This document shows, piece by piece, positions 1-7,846 of a stretch of 35,559 nt of DNA. Made by a program: the position numbers and the translations under genes. Origin of the DNA: Chthonomonadaceae bacterium. Lineage in GTDB: Bacteria > Armatimonadota > Chthonomonadetes > Chthonomonadales > Chthonomonadaceae. The stretch is from NCBI GenBank assembly GCA_025054835.1, contig JANWZQ010000047.1:1-35559 (forward strand). The letters run 5' to 3'. Every line of letters begins with the position of its first letter. Within the stretch, counting starts at the first letter, position 1. The notes under the pieces were generated by a model. It was not told where the DNA came from and made no database searches. It saw nothing but the letters and a program-made list of their open reading frames with translations.

Positions 1-322
1 CTACAAACGCGGGTACTGCCTGCCGCGCACCCGAACTGGCCTCCGTCAGCACGAAATACCCGATTCGCTGCAGGGGCCCGAGCACAGCACCGGCCTCCTC
101 CAGCGCTTCACGCCGCGCCGCCTCCTCCGGAGTCTCACCCGGCTCAATCTGCCCCCCCGGAACGCACCACCCGCGCCCTGCGATGTCGGCGACCACCAGC
201 CCATCCGCATGTCGTGCGAAGACCAGCGCGGCGGTAACCGGAAAGCCCATCGGCACAGGATCTCCGGAGAGATGGAAGCAAACGCGTTGTGTTCCCCACA
301 CGACTTCCGGAAATTTCGACAT
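1..322 (-). CDS. NUDIX hydrolase, 3' end cut by window edge
   Basis: Reading the minus strand from an ATG at 322 gives 107 codons that run off the left end with no stop. The protein contains a complete Nudix box: GGQIEPGE, seven residues, then REALEEAGA, which satisfies G-x5-E-x7-REUxEExGU. The Glu residues of REALEE are the expected metal ligands. Family members hydrolyse nucleoside diphosphates linked to another moiety (oxidised nucleotides, ADP-ribose, dinucleotides); the substrate cannot be told from this fragment. The first 30 residues precede the core beta strand (VTAALVFAR). A GTG lies three codons upstream of the chosen ATG and no strong ribosome site is visible, so the exact start is uncertain. 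The gene lies 118 bases downstream of signal peptidase on the same strand. Confidence 0.88.
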   Translation of the reverse strand, partial: MSKFPEVVWGTQRVCFHLSGDPVPMGFPVTAALVFARHADGLVVADIAGRGWCVPGGQIEPGETPEEAARREALEEAGAVLGPLQRIGYFVLTEASSGARQAVPAFV

Positions 323-440
323 CTTGCGCACCGATGCGGGGAGACAGAGGCTCCCCGCAGTCGTTTACACGACACCGGGAACGTGCTACAATACACTGTT
401 TTGCCAGGATCTCAGGCAGACGTGCGGAGCAGAAAGCCCC

Positions 441-968
441 TCAACTGTTCTGGGACGCCGTGCTCCCGGAAGTGGGATCTGGCGGTGGAGGCGCGGCGAC
501 AACAACGCCCAGCACGTCCCGCAGAGGAATGGGACCGAACTGACGGCTGTCCTCGGAAGCTGGAAGATTGTCGCCCAGTACGAACAGAAAGCCTTCCGGT
601 ACTACGTAGCGCGGTCCACTCTGCGGCGATTTTCCCGGGAGATGTTCCAGGTAGTCGTCAATCCGATTGGGCCGACCCATGACGCGGATGTACTGCACGA
701 GCGCGGCATCCCGGATCTCATCGCCCGGCAGGTAGCGCACGCGCTTGATCAGCACCTCGCGTCCGCGCCGCAACAGCACCACATCGCCGCGTCGTGGCCC
801 CGGGAAAAATCCGTGACAGCGCCGCACCAGAACGACCTGCCCGTCACGATAGGTCGGTAGCATCGAGTCGCCGCGGACGACGCCCATGCGGAATGTGGTC
901 ACGAAGAGGACGACAACCGCCAGAAAAACTCCGACTGCGAGGGCCTGACGGCGCACAGGAGGTGGCAT
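441..968 (-). CDS. lepB: Signal peptidase I
   Basis: This 175-residue type I signal peptidase removes signal peptides from exported preproteins on the outer face of the cytoplasmic membrane. One N-terminal membrane anchor spans about residues 9-27. The catalytic Ser35 is in GDSMLPT and the general-base Lys75 in VLIKRVRYLPGDE. Box E is seen as GDN followed by DSRQFGPI. The length suits the compact Gram-positive/thermophile type with one anchor. The C-terminus is Pro-rich (PPPPDPTSG). An AGGGAT ribosome site precedes the ATG. It is divergent from the DUF4446 gene, with about 80 bases between the two starts. Many exported proteins in this window (GH44, FG-repeat protein, M48) are potential substrates. 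Confidence 0.95.
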   Translation of the reverse strand: MPPPVRRQALAVGVFLAVVVLFVTTFRMGVVRGDSMLPTYRDGQVVLVRRCHGFFPGPRRGDVVLLRRGREVLIKRVRYLPGDEIRDAALVQYIRVMGRPNRIDDYLEHLPGKSPQSGPRYVVPEGFLFVLGDNLPASEDSRQFGPIPLRDVLGVVVAAPPPPDPTSGSTASQNS

Positions 969-1047
969 GACAGATGATCCCTTCTGCGGGTACGAGCGCG
1001 CACGGTCGTTGCCTGTGAGAGTATACCCAACGTCGAGGTCATGATCG

Positions 1048-1551
1048 GTGTGGCAAACCCTTCTGAATAACGTGCAGCGGCCCGATGTGTTGCCCGGCCT
1101 GCTACTGGCTCTGGTTCTGACGACCGCCGTCCTGTTTGTGACTGTCGTATTGCTGGCGTTTCAGACGCGGCGGTTGCATCGCCGTCTGCACACCCTCACC
1201 CGGGGAACGGACGGGCAGAACCTGGAGGAGACGCTGCGCGCCTGCATGGATCGCGTGGACGCGGCAGATCGTCGTATGGAATTGATGGAGCAGGCTATTG
1301 GCGTTCTGCAGGCTCAGGTTCCCCTGTGCCTGCAACGCGCCGGGCTGGTACGCTATGACGCCTTCGAGGACATCGGAGGGGAGCAGAGCTTCTCTCTGGC
1401 CCTGCTAAACGGACAGGGCGACGGGCTGGTGTTGAGTGGCGTGCATAGCCGGAACGATGTGCGCGTGTACGCCAAAGAGATCCGCCATGGGCGGTCGAGC
1501 CACGGTCTTTCCGACGAAGAGAAGCGTGCCCTGCAGGCCTGCTACCAGTGA
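1048..1551 (+). CDS. DUF4446 family membrane-anchored protein
   Basis: This 167-residue protein has one N-terminal membrane segment (about residues 15-38), a coiled-coil-like helical stretch (about 40-90) and a C-terminal domain matching DUF4446. The diagnostic run is RYDAFEDIGGEQSFSLALLN, followed by GDGLVLSG, then VYAKEI and LSDEEKRAL. No biochemical function is established for the family; it is common in Firmicutes and related thermophiles. The start is a GTG, because the in-frame sequence begins there and no better ATG gives the membrane segment. The stop is 25 bases before the ECF sigma ATG, so the two are probably co-transcribed, which may link this protein to envelope stress signalling (inference). 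Confidence 0.85.
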   Translation: MWQTLLNNVQRPDVLPGLLLALVLTTAVLFVTVVLLAFQTRRLHRRLHTLTRGTDGQNLEETLRACMDRVDAADRRMELMEQAIGVLQAQVPLCLQRAGLVRYDAFEDIGGEQSFSLALLNGQGDGLVLSGVHSRNDVRVYAKEIRHGRSSHGLSDEEKRALQACYQ

Positions 1552-1576
1552 CCATCACAGGGATTTCGATACAACC

Positions 1577-2164
1577 ATGACGCCGGCAGAAGAGAAGCTG
1601 CTGATCGAACGGTGCAAGCAGGGCGATCAGGCAGCCTTCGACAAGTTGATCCGCGCCTATGAGAGACGCGTCTACAACCTTGCGTACCGTCTGAGTGGCA
1701 ACTACGACGAGGCGAACGACATCAGCGTCGACGCGTTCCTGCGCGTCTTTCAGGCGATCCGTCTCTTCCGCGGCGATGCCAATTTCTCCACCTGGCTCTT
1801 CCGGATTGTCACCAATGTCTATCTGGACCGGCGCAAGCGCATGAAGAACCGGCAGCACCTCTCGCTGGAAGAGTACATCGAACTGGAGGAGAACAGCGTG
1901 GCCCGACAGGTAGAAGACCCCTCCCCCGGCCCACAGGCAACCATTGAACAGACCGAACGCTGGGAGAAGTTGCAGGAGGCGATCAACGCCCTGCCAGACT
2001 ATCAGCGGGCCATGATCGTCCTCTACCACACCGAAGGTCTGTCCTACGAAGAAATCGCACAGGTCATGTCGCTTAATATCGGTACCGTCAAATCGCGCCT
2101 GAACCGTGCCCGGCTGCTGTTGCGCGAAAAACTGGAGCCGATCAAGGAACTTTTTGGCAGCTGA
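1577..2164 (+). CDS. ECF (RpoE-like) RNA polymerase sigma factor
   Basis: This 195-residue group 4 sigma factor directs RNA polymerase to a small stress regulon. Region 2 runs from about residue 25 to 90 (YERRVYNLAYRLSG, then the -10-binding helix ending STWLFRIVTNVYLDRRKR). Region 4 is near residues 135-185 (INALPDYQRAMIVLYH, then the helix-turn-helix GLSYEEIAQVMSLNIGTVKSRL). The ATG at 1577 begins MTPAEEKLL, the usual beginning for the family; the frame stays open upstream into the preceding gene but that extension has no sigma homology. The linker between regions 2 and 4 is acidic (YIELEENSVARQVEDP). An anti-sigma gene follows after 83 bases, which is the usual sigma/anti-sigma pairing. 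Confidence 0.93.
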   Translation: MTPAEEKLLIERCKQGDQAAFDKLIRAYERRVYNLAYRLSGNYDEANDISVDAFLRVFQAIRLFRGDANFSTWLFRIVTNVYLDRRKRMKNRQHLSLEEYIELEENSVARQVEDPSPGPQATIEQTERWEKLQEAINALPDYQRAMIVLYHTEGLSYEEIAQVMSLNIGTVKSRLNRARLLLREKLEPIKELFGS

Positions 2165-2247
2165 TACAGTCCTACAAGACAGATCGGGACATCCCGTCGC
2201 ACGAACGGCGCACGCAGGACGGGAAGGGCGGCACCGGAGACACGATC

Positions 2248-2958
2248 ATGCAATGTCAAACTGCTCAGGAACTGTTTTCAGACTACATTGCTCAGGAACT
2301 GGACCGGGCGATGACGCTGAGCCTGGAGCATCATCTCTCGGCGTGCCCGGCATGCCGCGATGAGGTAGCAGCCCTGCGGCGCACATGGCAGGCGCTTGAC
2401 CGCATGCCCCGGGTCGATCTACCCCCCTACTTTCACGAGAACCTGATCAGTCGGATCGTAGCGGAGCAGGCCCGGGTAGAACAGGAAGCTGCCGCGCGCC
2501 GTGCCGCATGGGACTGGCGCTGGCTGTTCCGTCCCCGCCAGCTGGCTTTTGGCGCGGCCGCACTGGCGCTCGTGCTGGCCAGCGCAGAGGTAATCCAGAC
2601 GCAGCGTGCCGCTCTGGGCCCCGTTGGATGGGTCACCAGTCTCTTCCGCCACCCGTCACAGCAACCGCACATCCGTGTGGAATGGGCTCCCGAGAATCCG
2701 GCCGATCCTGCGCGCAGAGGCACTCTTATCGTCCGCTGGTACGCTATGCCTGCCACGCCCGACTCCGGCCTGACCTACTCCGTGTTGACCGGGCCTCAGG
2801 ACACCTCTGTGAGCACCGGCGTCCTGTTTCAACCGGATACCGACGCACGCATCCAGCTGGAACAGCGCCCGGAAACAGTGCGCATTCGCGTCACAGGAGC
2901 AACTACCCGTTTCCGCAGAGAATGGTCTCTGACGCTTCCGAAAGCTTCAGGCCCCTAG
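2248..2958 (+). CDS. Anti-sigma factor with zinc-finger (zf-HC2) N-terminus
   Basis: This 236-residue single-pass membrane protein is predicted to hold the upstream ECF sigma factor inactive. The N-terminal anti-sigma domain has the H-x3-C-x2-C zinc signature (His29, Cys33, Cys36 in HHLSACPACRDE). A positively charged stretch is followed by a membrane helix at about residues 97-115 (LAFGAAALALVLASAEV). The extracytoplasmic C-terminal part (about 120-236) looks beta-rich with Thr-rich strands and could be the sensor; I recognise no named domain in it. Position and order (sigma first, anti-sigma second) support the pairing. The signal that triggers release cannot be told from sequence. It converges with the rhomboid gene, with 45 bases between the stops. 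Confidence 0.88.
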   Translation: MQCQTAQELFSDYIAQELDRAMTLSLEHHLSACPACRDEVAALRRTWQALDRMPRVDLPPYFHENLISRIVAEQARVEQEAAARRAAWDWRWLFRPRQLAFGAAALALVLASAEVIQTQRAALGPVGWVTSLFRHPSQQPHIRVEWAPENPADPARRGTLIVRWYAMPATPDSGLTYSVLTGPQDTSVSTGVLFQPDTDARIQLEQRPETVRIRVTGATTRFRREWSLTLPKASGP

Positions 2959-3003
2959 AAGCGCTTTCCACCATGGCCATGCTACTGTGAAGTACCTGCG
3001 ACT

Positions 3004-4365
3004 CTACTGTAGGAGTACCGGCCATGGGCCCCGCTGGCCCTGTCCTTCCATCAGGACAGGACGAATGATCCGTATGCTGCCGAGAATGCGCCCGATGTCG
3101 CGCGCTGTCTTCTCCGGTAACGCGACCGGGCGTGTCAGCACCACGGCCAGCTGTCCACCATCTGCGGGGATCAGATATGTCTCCTGCACCCGCAAAGACG
3201 ATCGGGACACCACCTGTTGTGCCTCTTTGCCATCTACCAGAACGCTCGTCACACTGCGCTCTCCGGCATGCGCCCCCACCGCGGCCCGGGACACCGCCTG
3301 GCTGAACTGATCTGGATTGCCGACACTGTCCACAATGCGCAACGTGATGCCATCCGGCCCGCGCCAGTACCCCGTTCTGCCGTCATACTGCCAGTGGGCA
3401 GGCACCTGCACAGTCCACCAGGGATGCTCGCGCGCTGGCCCGTATGTCTTCACTGCTACCGGAGCCAGTGTTCCCGCCCATTGCCACTGCGCCCATGCAG
3501 CCCATCCGGTTGTCGCCAGAGCCAGCACAGCCAGCAACGTCACGATTGCCTGCTGAAAGCGCCCCGGCTCCCGATCCTCCAGCGCATCTGGAACAAGCAC
3601 CAGCGCACAGAGCGCGCCTCCGACCATCCCCCCCATGTGATTCCAGTTGTCGATGTGCGGCACAACGAACCCCAGTCCCAGGTTGGCGGCCGCGACGAAC
3701 AGCAGCTGCGTCAACACGGCCTGACGCGCCCTCTCATGGATCAGGGCGCGGAAGCGGATCGGAAAGATGAGACCGGCGCCCAGAAGCCCGAAAAGCGCGC
3801 CCGACGCGCCAATGGAGATCTCTGGCGTCCGCAGGTAGCTGACCCCGTTGCCCATGATACCGCCCAGCAACCACAGGATCAGATACTTGCGCCATCCGTA
3901 GAACCGCTCCAGCTGTCCGCCAAACCAGTACAGAGAGAGCGCGTTGGTGAGCAGATGCAACTCGCTCCCATGCAGAAAGATGGGCGTGATCAGGCGCCAG
4001 TACTGCCCGGTACGGATCAGATCGTTGTCCTTGGCGCCAAACTCCCGGGCCACGCGCGCCGGGTCGCCATTCCCGGCAGACCACATCCAGAGGAAGAGCA
4101 CCGTGATGATCCCCAGCAGAAGGTAGGTCACAATCGGAGGGGGGACGGCCCGCGAGGAGACAGGGTCCGGATCGTTCTCCGAAACCGGGCCTGTATCATC
4201 GGGTTCTGAGGTCAGCGCACCCGGAGGCGCTCCATGGGGAGCCAGAGAAGACGCAAGCCATCGAGCCCGCGTCTTCTCCAGCAGGTACAGGGGCTCTGAC
4301 AGCAAGCGAATGCCCTTCATCGAGGAACGAAATTGTTCTCCAATACCCGCACCTCTGGATAACAT
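3004..4365 (-). CDS. Rhomboid family intramembrane serine protease with C-terminal extracytoplasmic domain
   Basis: This 453-residue protein has the rhomboid core at about residues 77-300. The H-x3-N motif in the second membrane helix (His137, Asn141), the catalytic Ser188 in GASGALFG and the catalytic His243 in HIDNWNHMGG are all present, so an active protease that cleaves transmembrane substrates is likely. The first 75 residues are hydrophilic and acidic. After the last membrane helix, about 140 residues (about 310-453) form a soluble domain that usual rhomboids lack; I cannot name it. Its ATG directly follows the TGA of the upstream gene with no bases between, which argues for translational coupling. 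An internal Met16 is an alternative start. Confidence 0.9.
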   Translation of the reverse strand: MLSRGAGIGEQFRSSMKGIRLLSEPLYLLEKTRARWLASSLAPHGAPPGALTSEPDDTGPVSENDPDPVSSRAVPPPIVTYLLLGIITVLFLWMWSAGNGDPARVAREFGAKDNDLIRTGQYWRLITPIFLHGSELHLLTNALSLYWFGGQLERFYGWRKYLILWLLGGIMGNGVSYLRTPEISIGASGALFGLLGAGLIFPIRFRALIHERARQAVLTQLLFVAAANLGLGFVVPHIDNWNHMGGMVGGALCALVLVPDALEDREPGRFQQAIVTLLAVLALATTGWAAWAQWQWAGTLAPVAVKTYGPAREHPWWTVQVPAHWQYDGRTGYWRGPDGITLRIVDSVGNPDQFSQAVSRAAVGAHAGERSVTSVLVDGKEAQQVVSRSSLRVQETYLIPADGGQLAVVLTRPVALPEKTARDIGRILGSIRIIRPVLMEGQGQRGPWPVLLQ

Positions 4366-4938
4366 TCATGCATGCCGTTGCGCCTGCATCTGCTGCCACT
4401 CCCGCCGGACCAGGTTGAGCCCGTACATGCAGAGCTCGAACTCGCGGGACAGTTGCCGGAACAGTCCAGCGTCCTGCGCGTAGCGTCCATACTGGAATGT
4501 GGAGACAATGTAATAGGATTGTTTGCCCTGACGCACATAGTCGATCAGGTGATCCGTCATAACCGGCGCGCGCATCTGCCGCAACGCCTCCGGGTAGATG
4601 CCTGTCCAGAACAGGGTAAAATCCCCAATGTGCTTGTGCACGGCGCGCTCCCGATCGAACGAGGTGGCGCTGGCCGCCACATCGGCTTCCAGCAACATTT
4701 CTGCCACACTCTGGAGCCGGTCACCCAGCGGGTTGCGCAATGCAAAGATGTTGTCCCGATGTGCGAAGTTGACCAGCAGTTCCGCAATGTAATCGCAGAT
4801 TTCCTGTTGCGTCACTCCAAGGCGCTCCTGAAAGGCGCGGATCACACTCTGGCGCACCAGCGTGCGCAGGGGATGGTCCTGCGGGATCGGCGCAGGAGAC
4901 AGAGAGGATGCTGTTGGTGCTGGATCGTAGTCCTGCAT
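4366..4938 (-). CDS. Unrecognised soluble protein, coupled to the rhomboid gene
   Basis: This 190-residue protein has no signal peptide or membrane segment and is largely helical. I do not recognise the family with confidence. Conserved-looking segments are LGVTQQEICDYIAELL, FDRERAVHKHIGDFTLFWTG and KQSYYIVSTFQY. The ATG at 4938 is preceded by an AGGGTGAT-like ribosome site; a TTG two codons upstream is less likely. The stop codon abuts the rhomboid start, so the two genes form an operon and the proteins may act together. Apart from that there is no clue to function. Confidence 0.75.
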   Translation of the reverse strand: MQDYDPAPTASSLSPAPIPQDHPLRTLVRQSVIRAFQERLGVTQQEICDYIAELLVNFAHRDNIFALRNPLGDRLQSVAEMLLEADVAASATSFDRERAVHKHIGDFTLFWTGIYPEALRQMRAPVMTDHLIDYVRQGKQSYYIVSTFQYGRYAQDAGLFRQLSREFELCMYGLNLVRREWQQMQAQRHA

Positions 4939-5476
4939 ATGCAATCACCCTTCAGTAAACAACGGATCAGGCGTTCACCGTCGTCGCCTTATCGGGAGAT
5001 TATTGACTAAGACTACGCGAAACATCAGTGTTGGGTTCCGAACCGCACTCCCGGGAGGCATCACTGCTAGGCTGCCCTTCAGGAACGCTCCATTCTATCC
5101 GACAATGAGGCGGTCCATCGCGAAGTGTGTTCTGGTTCATCATCGCGCAATCCGTTTCCTGCCCGCGCGGAGGCCTTTTTACCGTGCCGCCCCGGATCAG
5201 GAAGCAGGCGATAACCGCAGGTCCTCCCCGATGCAGGACACCGGGTGGTACGGTACCTCCGGACGGTCCTCCCGGGCAGGGAAGGAAATACGCGTTGTTG
5301 GCACAGATTGTGCACCCAAGGAAAACAGGTTCTGGCCCGCACTATCGCCCGGAACCCCCGGGGATATCCGTCCCGGGCAAGGCAATTATGACCGTGCAGA
5401 GCACACATCGCTAATGAGCGCGGCAGACGGAGGCGTCCCTTGAACGACGCTTCCAGTGATGAGGAGGTTTTGCAGG
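4939..5476. other. Long non-coding leader between divergent operons
   Basis: About 540 bases separate the start of the unknown/rhomboid operon (leftward) from the first EPS gene (rightward). Short open frames here have poor composition and no homology I can see, so I regard them as chance. Small stem-loops are visible: GCACA-GAT-TGTGC at 5301-5313, GTCCT/AGGAC around 5220-5239, and GCCCGG/CCGGGC near 5347-5378. I could not match a named riboswitch such as GEMM. It should hold two promoters and possibly a structured 5' UTR for the EPS operon. Confidence 0.5.
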
Positions 5477-7000
5477 ATGCGAGTCTACGGCTCATCGCCG
5501 CTGTACAACTATGTGGAGCTGGTCTTTCGCTCCAAAAGGCTGTTCATCGTTTCCATTGTGCTGACGACTCTGGTAGTCGCCACAATGGCCGCGATGCGCG
5601 CCGGAACGTACACGGCTCGAGGGATCGCGCTTCTTTCCGGTACTCCTACCACCCGGGAAGACAACACAGAAGACGCCGCGCAACGAGGCAGCGTGCGCTA
5701 CAAAATCAACGTGCTCAACATCGTCACGAAGGATCCGAACTTCTACAAGCAAGCCTTCAAAGACGCCGGTTTGAACGAAGGCATGAGCGATGAGGAGTTC
5801 GAGGAGTTCTGCAAAGAGGCCCGCAAATCGCTGAGCTTCGCCACAGGCGAAAACATGCTTCAGATCACCTGTACATGGAGGGACCCGCGCGCGGCCAACA
5901 TCGTCAAAGCGTTCTACGATGCATACGCGCGCCGTGTCTTTGAGGAAGAAACCGTCCTCAACCGCGTCACTACCAAGACGCTGGAAGACATGTACAAGGT
6001 GTACGTGGAGAAGGTCGCCGCTCTGGAGAAGAAACTGGCCAAATACCAGAAGGAGCACGTTGGCACGGACATGCTTCAGGCCACAACAGCTGCCAACCAG
6101 AAGTACCTGCAACAGGAGGAAGTGGTCAAAGGCCTGCGCTCCCAGTTGAACACCGCACGCACCATGCTGCAGGAAATCGAGCGGCAGCTGGCCAGCACTG
6201 AACGCATGATCGAAGACGTGCGTGAGATCGAGAGCATCACCCGGAGCCCGCAATTCCAGGCACAGATCAACCAGCTCTACACCCAGAAGAGCACACTGGA
6301 AACCCAGCTGGAAGACCTGCGCAAGACCAAGACCGAAGAGCATCCTCTGGTCAAGCAGGCTGTGGCCGCCCTCGAACAGGTTCAGGAACGCATCAAGAGC
6401 CTGGAAAATATGACCAGGTCCAGCAAGCCACAACCCGGTAACGAGGTCAGCCGTCGCATGGCGCTCAATCCCCAGTGGCTGATGCTGGACAGCAAACGCT
6501 CTGAACTGGACATTCAGGTACAGGACCTGGAGATGCGACTGGCCAACGCGATCAAGGAGCGAGACGAAGCGCTGCGCCGGGCACAGACCATGCCGGAAGA
6601 ACTGCTCAAATACAAAACCCTGACGGATAACCTGCCGCTCTACACCTCCGTCAAGCAGAACCTGAGCGCCAAGCTGGAGCAAGCCCGCATCGATGAGTTC
6701 CGCAACGAAAAGATGAGCCTCTCCCAGATGAAAATGGTGGTGGAACCGATCGCCGAGCCAGAAGACGTGCGCAAGAGCATGCTCTTCTACGCCGCCGGTC
6801 CCATCCTCGGGCTGGTTGTCGCGTTTGCGTTCTCGCTGCTGGCCGAAACACTGGATCACTCGCTCCGCACCCCGGTAGAGGTCGAAAAGTACCTGGGCAA
6901 GCCCGTGCTCGCGGTGCTGCCTCGCATGGATACACCGAAGGGAACACGGCCGGTCCTGCCCGGCGGAGACAGCAACAGTCCACCGGTGCTACCGTCATAA
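5477..7000 (+). CDS. Polysaccharide co-polymerase (Wzz/GNVR chain-length determinant)
   Basis: This 507-residue inner-membrane protein controls length and export of an exopolysaccharide. The Wzz layout is plain: a membrane helix at about residues 21-41, a long extracytoplasmic coiled coil (about 150-400, with heptad-rich stretches such as EKVAALEKKLAKYQ), and a second membrane helix near residues 440-462 followed by the typical tail (ETLDHSLRTPVEVEKYLGKPVLAVLP). The cytoplasmic tail ends in a Pro-rich segment. It is not fused to a kinase; a separate CpsD-like ATPase gene follows, the split arrangement of Firmicutes CapA/CapB. The ATG at 5477 is chosen because AGGAGG lies nine bases before it; an in-frame GTG at 5456 lies upstream of that site. 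Confidence 0.92.
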   Translation: MRVYGSSPLYNYVELVFRSKRLFIVSIVLTTLVVATMAAMRAGTYTARGIALLSGTPTTREDNTEDAAQRGSVRYKINVLNIVTKDPNFYKQAFKDAGLNEGMSDEEFEEFCKEARKSLSFATGENMLQITCTWRDPRAANIVKAFYDAYARRVFEEETVLNRVTTKTLEDMYKVYVEKVAALEKKLAKYQKEHVGTDMLQATTAANQKYLQQEEVVKGLRSQLNTARTMLQEIERQLASTERMIEDVREIESITRSPQFQAQINQLYTQKSTLETQLEDLRKTKTEEHPLVKQAVAALEQVQERIKSLENMTRSSKPQPGNEVSRRMALNPQWLMLDSKRSELDIQVQDLEMRLANAIKERDEALRRAQTMPEELLKYKTLTDNLPLYTSVKQNLSAKLEQARIDEFRNEKMSLSQMKMVVEPIAEPEDVRKSMLFYAAGPILGLVVAFAFSLLAETLDHSLRTPVEVEKYLGKPVLAVLPRMDTPKGTRPVLPGGDSNSPPVLPS

Positions 7001-7024
7001 ACATGTCATGATCTGTAAGATGAT

Positions 7025-7084
7025 CCGGTCCGGAAGGCATCCGGGAAGCAGCCCGCACTGACTCCGGCAGACCTTCCGGACCGG
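7025..7084. repeat. Perfect 13-bp inverted repeat between co-polymerase and ATPase genes
   Basis: CCGGTCCGGAAGG at 7025-7037 is exactly complementary to CCTTCCGGACCGG at 7072-7084, with 34 bases between. In RNA this would make a long stable stem. It ends four bases before the AGGAG of the next gene (7115) and begins 24 bases after the co-polymerase stop. There is no U-run, so it is not a classical terminator. It may tune the ratio of the two proteins, stabilise the upstream mRNA or bind a protein (inference). Confidence 0.7.
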
Positions 7085-7114
7085 AACAGGAGTAACAAGG
7101 AACGGAATCGCAGT

Positions 7115-7837
7115 ATGGCTGACAAGACCCAGATCCAACGTGGAGGGATGCTGTCCCGCTTCCGTGGCAACGGTTCCACCAATGGCCACAGTCGGAACGG
7201 GGACGGACGGATCCTGATCCCGGAAGAGTACGCCCGACTCCACGCCGACATCGAGCGTGCCTCCAGCCCATCCCGCTGCTTCGTGGTTGGCGTGACGAGC
7301 GCAGTGTATGGCGAGGGCAAAACGACGGTCGCGATGAACCTTGCCGGTACCATCGCACAGAACTCCACGCAGCGCGTGATCCTCGTAGATTGCAACCTGC
7401 GCAACTGGGACCTGCAGATCCGGCTCAATCTGCCCTCCTGCCTCGGCCTGGTAGATGTCCTGGAAGGGGGCGAGGACGATCTGACGAATGTGATCCAGAA
7501 GACCGAGCTGGAAAATTTCACGATCCTGCCCGCAGGCCGCGCCGCCGCCAATCCGGCCCGTCTGGCGCGTTCTCCACGCCTCACCGAGGTGATGGAGTCC
7601 CTGCGCATGACCAACGACTTCATGGTCGTGGACATGGCACCGGTTCTGCCCGTAGCCGATACCCGGGTGCTTGCCCGCTCTATGGATGGCATCGTTATGG
7701 TCGTGCGCGCAGGAGTGACCCCGCGAGAGATCGTGGCACGCGCCATCGACGCAGTCGGCAATGATCGGGTGCTGGGCGTGGTGCTCAACGGCACCGAAAC
7801 CGCCATGCCGAAGTGGCTCCAGCGCTATTTCTCATAA
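7115..7837 (+). CDS. CpsD/CapB-like P-loop ATPase of the BY-kinase family, atypical
   Basis: This 240-residue cytoplasmic ATPase partners the preceding co-polymerase in chain-length control. The Walker A motif is GVTSAVYGEGKTT (residues 59-71), the Walker A' is VILVDCNLR (88-96) and the Walker B is FMVVDMAP (169-176). Two hallmarks of active bacterial tyrosine kinases are missing: the second Asp of the A' motif (D-x-D-x-R) is Asn94, and the C-terminus has a single Tyr (Tyr238) instead of a tyrosine cluster. It may therefore work as an ATPase switch rather than an autophosphorylating kinase (inference). The N-terminal 30 residues are Gly/Asn-rich and probably flexible. Ribosome-site-like AGGAG and AAGGAA stretches precede the ATG. 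The GT2 gene starts nine bases after its stop. Confidence 0.88.
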   Translation: MADKTQIQRGGMLSRFRGNGSTNGHSRNGDGRILIPEEYARLHADIERASSPSRCFVVGVTSAVYGEGKTTVAMNLAGTIAQNSTQRVILVDCNLRNWDLQIRLNLPSCLGLVDVLEGGEDDLTNVIQKTELENFTILPAGRAAANPARLARSPRLTEVMESLRMTNDFMVVDMAPVLPVADTRVLARSMDGIVMVVRAGVTPREIVARAIDAVGNDRVLGVVLNGTETAMPKWLQRYFS

Positions 7838-7846
7838 GGCCCGAAG

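Noticed and set aside
5003-5443. 146-residue plus-strand frame in the EPS leader
   Set aside because: No ribosome site, no recognisable domain, composition as expected for random GC-rich DNA.
5492-6859. 455-residue minus-strand open frame opposite the co-polymerase gene
   Set aside because: Shadow of the coiled-coil coding sequence; composition is Leu/Phe/His-rich without family marks.
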